Source of the DNA: Caulobacteraceae bacterium UBA6225
Lineage (GTDB): Bacteria > Pseudomonadota > Alphaproteobacteria > Caulobacterales > Caulobacteraceae
NCBI GenBank assembly: GCA_002441055.1
Contig: DJWR01000025.1
Span: forward strand, 1-9,727
DNA length: 9,727 nt
Direction: 5' to 3'
In this document: piece by piece, positions 6,679-9,727 of the stretch
Numbering within the stretch: position 1 is the first letter of the stretch
Layout of the letters: the number at the start of each line of letters is the position of its first letter
Made by a program: the position numbers and the translations under genes
Notes under the pieces: generated by a model
Databases searched by the model: none
The model's input: the letters and a program-made list of their open reading frames with translations, nothing else
What the model was told of the DNA's origin: nothing

Positions 6679-6707
6679 TTGCGGTTTCTATAGGGCAGGC
6701 CTATATT
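6679..6707 (+). promoter_or_regulatory. oxyR: Candidate oxyR promoter predicting a leaderless mRNA
   Basis: TTGCGG (6679-6684) and TATATT (6702-6707) are separated by exactly 17 bp. A start 7 nt after the -10 box falls on the A of the oxyR ATG at 6714. No ribosome binding site stands at a usable distance before this ATG, which fits leaderless translation, a common mode in Caulobacter. The match is by eye. Confidence 0.45.
6690..6704. promoter_or_regulatory. OxyR-type site ATAG-N7-CTAT over the oxyR promoter
   Basis: ATAG (6690-6693), 7 nt, then CTAT (6701-6704) exactly reproduces one half of the OxyR recognition pattern of four tetramers spaced by 7 nt. Extending left in register gives ATCG (6668-6671, three of four) and TTGC (6679-6682, one of four), so 12 of 16 positions fit overall. 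TATAGG-N5-CCTATA is a perfect inverted repeat in the same place. The site overlaps the -10 box, which suggests autorepression. Confidence 0.5.
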
Positions 6708-6713
6708 CAGGTC

Positions 6714-7634
6714 ATGATCCTGCCCACCGTCCGCCAGCTGCAATATCTGAAGCTCCTCGCCGAGCATGGCGCCTTCGGCCGCGCGGCTGAGGCGGCCCAT
6801 GTCACCCAGCCGACCCTGTCGGCCGGCATCCAGGAACTGGAACGTACGCTTGGCGCCCCAGTGGTCGATCGGGCGAGATCTGGGGTGATCCTGACGGCCG
6901 TGGGCGAGGCCGCCCTGCGCCGGGCCGCCACCATCCTCAATGAGGCCGAGGAGATGGTTCAGGAGGCTCGTCACGCTGGCCAACCCCTGTCGGGCCGTTT
7001 CAGGCTTGGGGTCATCCCGACCATCGCCCCCTTCCTGCTGCCCCGGGCCTTTCCCCTGTTGCGCACCCGCTATCCGGACCTGCGCCTCTTCCTGCGGGAG
7101 GATCTGACCCAGCGGCTGATCGCAGGCCTCAAGGCCGGCCAGCTGGACGCCGCTCTGATCGCCCTGCCCTACGAGACCACAGGCCTCGACCTCGCCCATG
7201 TGGCCGACGACGAGCTCGTGGCCGCCCTGCCGGCCAATCACCCCCTGGCCCAGATGAGCGCCACCCCGCCCGATGAGCTGGAGCGGGCGGAGATGATCCT
7301 GCTGGAGGATGGCCATTGCCTGCGCGAGCACGCCCTGGCCGCCTGCGGCCTGAAGGCGCCCCGGGCCAATACCGACGACGGTCCCTTCGCCGCCACCTCC
7401 CTGCCGACCCTTGTCCAGATGGTTGGTTCAGGGCTGGGCGTCAGCTTCCTGCCGGCCATGGCGGTGGCGGCGGGCCTGACCGATGCCGCCGCCGTGACCA
7501 TCCGGCCCCTGGCCACCGACCATCCCAGCCGGGAGATCGTGGTGGCCTGGCGATCCGGCTCCAGCCGGGCGGCTGAGGGCCGGCTGCTGGCCGAGATCAT
7601 GCGCGAAGTGGTCGATCCGCCCCTCCTGTCCTGA
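6714..7634 (+). CDS. oxyR: LysR-family peroxide sensor OxyR
   Basis: The 306-residue regulator has an N-terminal winged helix-turn-helix (about 5-60; FGRAAEAAHVTQPTLSAGIQ) and a C-terminal LysR sensor domain from about residue 90. The peroxide-sensing pair is present in EDGHCLREHALAACG: C202 and C211, nine residues apart as C199 and C208 are in E. coli OxyR. On oxidation by hydrogen peroxide these form a disulfide and switch the tetramer's DNA binding, inducing catalase and peroxidase genes. The ATG at 6714 gives the family N-terminus; an upstream in-frame ATG at 6600 would add 38 unrelated residues and read through the promoter. An OxyR-like site overlaps its own promoter. No catalase or peroxiredoxin gene is within the window, so its targets lie elsewhere. 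The next gene encodes a metal-type PadR regulator. Confidence 0.92.
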   Translation: MILPTVRQLQYLKLLAEHGAFGRAAEAAHVTQPTLSAGIQELERTLGAPVVDRARSGVILTAVGEAALRRAATILNEAEEMVQEARHAGQPLSGRFRLGVIPTIAPFLLPRAFPLLRTRYPDLRLFLREDLTQRLIAGLKAGQLDAALIALPYETTGLDLAHVADDELVAALPANHPLAQMSATPPDELERAEMILLEDGHCLREHALAACGLKAPRANTDDGPFAATSLPTLVQMVGSGLGVSFLPAMAVAAGLTDAAAVTIRPLATDHPSREIVVAWRSGSSRAAEGRLLAEIMREVVDPPLLS

Positions 7635-7657
7635 GCGGCCTCTTGGAGTCCGACATG

Positions 7658-7692
7658 TTTCGATATATCTATTATTTCGATAGATCGAAATA
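7658..7692. promoter_or_regulatory. Tandem palindromic operator upstream of the PadR-family gene
   Basis: The right copy is a perfect 9-bp inverted repeat, TATTTCGAT-AG-ATCGAAATA (7673-7692). A weaker left copy, TTTCGATATATCTATT (7658-7673), matches the right copy's 16-bp core (7675-7690) at 12 of 16 positions, offset by 17 bp. The left copy contains the palindrome GATATATC. This is the most AT-rich spot in the window and holds several -10-like hexamers. The right edge touches the AGGA ribosome site. Binding by the downstream regulator, with autorepression, is the simplest reading. Confidence 0.6.
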
Positions 7693-7705
7693 GGAACGAA
7701 AACAC

Positions 7706-8287
7706 ATGAATGGACGACATTTTGGACACCACCCCCACCGGGCCCGGCACAGTCGGCACGGGGTCGGGGGTCATGGCGGCGGACATGGAGGCGGTCAGGG
7801 GGCCGGCCGCGGCCGTCGGGGCGGACCACGGCTTGGCCGTTTCCTGGAGCACGGCGACCTGCGCTTCGTGCTGCTGGCCCTGGTGGAGGAGGCGCCTTCC
7901 CACGGCTACGAACTGATCCGCACCCTGGAGGAGCGCACCGGCGGGGCCTATCGCCCCAGCCCCGGGGCCATCTATCCGACGCTCGCCCTGCTCGAGGACG
8001 AAGGCTTTGTGGCCCAGAATCCCGGCGCAGGCGCCCGCAAACTGTATGAGATCACCCCGGCCGGGCGGGAGGCCCTGGAGCCGCAGCGGCCCTCTGTGGC
8101 CGCCATCTTCGCCCGCATGAACGAGACCGGCGATGAGGTCGGCCGCCACAAGGTCCGCCGGGGCATGGAGAATGTGAAGACCGCCCTGCGGCTGCGCGCC
8201 TCCCGCGGCCTGAGCGAGGCGGAGGCCGAGGCTGTCGCCGCCATCCTCGACGAGGCGGCCGGCAAGATCGAGCGGGTGGGGGAATGA
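7706..8287 (+). CDS. PadR-family regulator with His/Gly-rich N-terminal tail (YqjI-like)
   Basis: The 193-residue protein has a PadR winged-helix domain at about 46-115: HGDLRFVLLALV, SHGYEL (65-70) and PSPGAIYPTLALLEDEGFV (84-102). A helical C-terminal dimerisation segment ends in AAILDEAAGKIERV. The first 45 residues hold eight histidines (5, 8, 9, 11, 15, 18, 23, 27) in Gly/Arg-rich sequence, then RRGGPRLGRFLEHGDLR. E. coli YqjI, a nickel-responsive repressor of the siderophore reductase gene yqjH, has the same order: metal-binding His-rich tail, basic linker, PadR domain. Unlike the YqjI tail as I recall it, this protein has no cysteine at all, so any metal site must be His-based. AGGA lies 10 nt before the ATG. 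A tandem palindrome just upstream suggests autoregulation. No yqjH-like gene is adjacent, so other targets are unknown. Confidence 0.85.
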   Translation: MNGRHFGHHPHRARHSRHGVGGHGGGHGGGQGAGRGRRGGPRLGRFLEHGDLRFVLLALVEEAPSHGYELIRTLEERTGGAYRPSPGAIYPTLALLEDEGFVAQNPGAGARKLYEITPAGREALEPQRPSVAAIFARMNETGDEVGRHKVRRGMENVKTALRLRASRGLSEAEAEAVAAILDEAAGKIERVGE

Positions 8288-8308
8288 CCGGCCGCGCCTG
8301 GCGGCCGG
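8288..8308. terminator. GC hairpin between convergent genes (bidirectional terminator candidate)
   Basis: CCGGCCGC (8288-8295) and GCGGCCGG (8301-8308) form a perfect 8-bp stem around the 5-nt loop GCCTG. It begins directly after the PadR-family stop codon and ends 4 nt before the stop of the convergent rraA-family gene, so it can serve both transcripts. Neither side has a U-tract. Confidence 0.5.
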
Positions 8309-8312
8309 CGGA

Positions 8313-8789
8313 CTAGGCTGGCAGCACCACCACCCCGTCGGCGTCGGCGAACAGACGGTCGCCCGGGGTGAAGATCACCCCGCCGAAGGCCACGACCCCG
8401 TCGCTTTCGCCCAGGTCCCGGCGGACGCTGCGCAGGGGCATAGTCCCCAGCGCCTTCACCCCCAGGTCGAGGGTCGCCAGCACCGCGGCGTCGCGCACCG
8501 CGCCATGGACGATGACGCCGGCCCAGCCCTGGTCCACGGCGCTCTGGGCGATCAGGTCTCCCACCAGGGCGCAGTTCAGCGACCCGCCGCCATCCACCAC
8601 CAGCACCGCCCCGTTCCCGGGAGTGGCCAGCATGGCCTTCACCTTGGAATTGTCCTCGTGGCAGCGGACGGTGCGGATGGGGCCGGAAAAGGCCCGCCGG
8701 CCGCCCAGATCGCGCATCTGCAGGCGCAGAACCTGAGCCTTGCCCTCGTTCTCATCGGACAGGTCGGCGGTGGAGAGGTCCTCGGACAT
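8313..8789 (-). CDS. rraA: RraA-family protein (oxaloacetate decarboxylase/HMG aldolase-like or RNase E regulator)
   Basis: The 158-residue protein matches RraA over its whole length: TADLSDENEG (8-17, family TSDLCD position), LVVDGGGSLNCALVGDLIA (63-81), GWAGVIVHGAVRD (88-100) and the C-terminal GGVIFTPGDRLFADADGVVVL. It has the exact D-X20-R-D spacing (D78, R99, D100) described for class II pyruvate aldolases of this fold. E. coli RraA, an RNase E inhibitor, has Gln where D100 stands, as I recall. Here a divalent-metal aldolase or oxaloacetate decarboxylase activity is thus more likely than, or additional to, RNase control. The ATG at 8789 has AAGG 7 nt upstream and gives the normal length; an ATG at 8840 would add 17 unrelated residues. 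It is convergent with the PadR-family gene and divergent from the acyl-CoA synthetase gene. Confidence 0.85.
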   Translation of the reverse strand: MSEDLSTADLSDENEGKAQVLRLQMRDLGGRRAFSGPIRTVRCHEDNSKVKAMLATPGNGAVLVVDGGGSLNCALVGDLIAQSAVDQGWAGVIVHGAVRDAAVLATLDLGVKALGTMPLRSVRRDLGESDGVVAFGGVIFTPGDRLFADADGVVVLPA

Positions 8790-8796
8790 GACGGCG

Positions 8797-8800
8797 CCTT
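8797..8800 (-). promoter_or_regulatory. rraA: Ribosome binding site deciding the rraA start
   Basis: On the minus strand AAGG lies 7 nt before the ATG at 8789-8787, favouring this start over the ATG at 8840. Confidence 0.5.
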
Positions 8801-8847
8801 GAAGGTTTGAGACCCCGCGGCTCTTAACGGCCCAGGGCATGTTCTTC

Positions 8848-8870
8848 CAGACCCTTGCCAGTCGGGTCTG
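8848..8870. promoter_or_regulatory. Inverted repeat in the divergent rraA/acyl-CoA synthetase region
   Basis: CAGACCC-N9-GGGTCTG is a perfect 7-bp inverted repeat in the 188-bp region between the divergent rraA-family and acyl-CoA synthetase genes. It may be an operator or a hairpin near a 5' end. I found no convincing -35/-10 pair in the region. A second pair of CCGCGG hexamers (8928-8933 and 8947-8952) lies nearer the synthetase. Confidence 0.3.
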
Positions 8871-8977
8871 CTCCGGGGGAAACTCTCACCGCCGACGCGA
8901 CATTGGGCGGCATACCATTTCACAGGACCGCGGACGCTCCAACGAGCCGCGGCCAGACCATTTCCAGGGACGAGACC

Positions 8978-9727
8978 ATGGCCGAAGAGATGATTTCCCT
9001 GAGCGCGCGGCTGGCGCAGCTGGCCCGGGACAAGGCGGACGCGCCGGCGGTGTCCAGCGGCGAGGAGACCCTGACCTACGACCAGTTCCACCGGCGCACC
9101 AACCGCCTGGCCCGGGGGCTTCAGGCCATGGGGGTCAAGCAAGGGGACCTGGTGACGCTCGGCCTGCCCAACGGGATCGGCTTCGTGGAGGCCTGCTGGG
9201 CCCTGTGGAAGGTGGGCGCCACACCCCAGCCGGTCTCCTTCCGCCTGCCCAAGGCCGAGCTGGAAGCCATCATGGAGCTGGCCAAGACCCCCATCGTCAT
9301 CGCCGCCTTTGATCATCAGATCGACAAGCCCCTGGTGAACATCGCCGACATCGCCGCCCTGGCCGACGACGAGTCCGACCTGCCCGACGTGATCGCGCCG
9401 GTGTCCAAGGCGCCCACCAGCGGCGGCTCCACCGGCCGGCCCAAGCTGATCCTGGCGGGCCAGCCCGGCGTGACGGCGGCCGAAATCCCTGAGGTCGGCG
9501 GCTGGCAACTGCGGGCCGACTCCGTCGCGCTCCTGCCGGCGCCGCTCTATCACAACGCCGGCTTCGGCATGATGATGTCGGCCATCAATATGGGCGCCCA
9601 CATCGTGGTGATGCCCAGGTTCGACCCCGAAAAGACCCTGGCCGAGATCGCGCGCTGGAAGGCCACCTGGGTCTATATGGTGCCGACCATGATGAACCGG
9701 ATCTGGCACCTGCCCGAAGAGGTTCGC
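8978..9727 (+). CDS. Acyl-CoA synthetase (ANL superfamily, AMP-forming), 3' end cut off
   Basis: The first 250 residues of an AMP-dependent ligase are present and the frame runs open to the window end. The enzyme should activate a carboxylic acid with ATP to the acyl-adenylate and then to acyl-CoA. Visible motifs are LTYDQFHRRTNRLARGLQAMGV (32-53, family N-lobe), the phosphate-binding loop TSGGSTGRPK (147-156), PLYHNAGFG (189-197) and WVYMVPTMMNRI (231-242). The adenylate-binding and C-terminal lid motifs lie beyond the window. AGGGA (8966-8970) is 7 nt before the ATG, which also gives the expected N-terminus. The compact N-terminal part and TSGGSTGRPK resemble the bile-acid-CoA-ligase-like (BaiB-type) group, but that is from memory. 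It may feed the same kind of acyl-CoA chemistry as the genes at the left end, yet it begins a separate transcript. Confidence 0.9.
   Translation, partial: MAEEMISLSARLAQLARDKADAPAVSSGEETLTYDQFHRRTNRLARGLQAMGVKQGDLVTLGLPNGIGFVEACWALWKVGATPQPVSFRLPKAELEAIMELAKTPIVIAAFDHQIDKPLVNIADIAALADDESDLPDVIAPVSKAPTSGGSTGRPKLILAGQPGVTAAEIPEVGGWQLRADSVALLPAPLYHNAGFGMMMSAINMGAHIVVMPRFDPEKTLAEIARWKATWVYMVPTMMNRIWHLPEEVR

Noticed and set aside
6600..6713. N-terminal extension of OxyR from an upstream ATG
   Set aside because: The extra 38 residues match no LysR N-terminus and would translate the OxyR-like site and promoter.
6402..7331. A 309-codon minus-strand open frame spanning the murI end and oxyR
   Set aside because: It crosses two confidently identified genes and their intergenic region and has no family resemblance.
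7705..7840. His/Gly codons after 7706 as a simple-sequence expansion or frameshifted non-coding repeat
   Set aside because: The frame continues without interruption into a well-formed PadR domain, and the basic linker before it parallels that of YqjI.
7710..7916. A 68-codon frame starting 4 nt after the PadR-family ATG
   Set aside because: Out of frame with the PadR domain and without recognisable features; the frame from 7706 has a ribosome site and full family match.
8639..9709. A 356-codon minus-strand open frame opposite the acyl-CoA synthetase and the rraA start
   Set aside because: The plus-strand frame from 8978 carries clear ANL motifs; the antisense product is His/Gly-rich with no domain.

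Overview
The window is high-GC DNA (about two thirds G+C by eye) with dense, mostly ordinary chromosomal genes. The protein repertoire, the codon use and a paired palindromic repeat of a type I recall from these genomes suggest an alphaproteobacterium, most likely of the Caulobacterales (Caulobacter or Phenylobacterium). That assignment is inference. I see no tRNA, rRNA, CRISPR array, transposase or phage gene, and no gene-free stretch above 200 bases.

Left part (1-3430): an acyl-CoA metabolism block. A class III (CaiB/BaiF-type) CoA-transferase on the minus strand is divergent from a plus-strand pair, an acyl-CoA dehydrogenase and an enoyl-CoA hydratase/isomerase-family protein that overlap by ATGA. 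Together they could activate an acid by CoA transfer, make the 2,3-double bond and process the enoyl-CoA. However, the hydratase-like protein lacks the usual catalytic acidic residues, so its step is uncertain. No thiolase is in view, so the substrate cannot be named.

Middle (3287-6713): two inverted copies of a 46-base palindromic element sit between the converging hydratase-like gene and dcp, a Tat-exported M3 peptidyl-dipeptidase. Divergent from dcp is murI (glutamate racemase, peptidoglycan D-glutamate supply). Their shared 135-bp control region holds two interlocked inverted repeats.

Right part (6550-8312): a structured murI 3' region, then oxyR, whose promoter overlaps an ATAG-N7-CTAT site and predicts a leaderless mRNA. 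Next is a PadR-family regulator with a histidine/glycine-rich, cysteine-free N-terminal tail like that of the metal-responsive repressor YqjI, preceded by a tandem AT-rich palindromic operator. Peroxide and metal sensing are thus adjacent. A GC hairpin separates this regulator from the convergent rraA-family gene.

Right edge (8790-9727): divergent from rraA is the first part of an acyl-CoA synthetase of the ANL superfamily, cut by the window end.

No clearly new multi-gene system is evident. The best leads are regulatory DNA (the PadR operator, the oxyR promoter, the dcp-murI interlocked repeats), the inverted dispersed repeat pair and the catalytically atypical hydratase paralogue.
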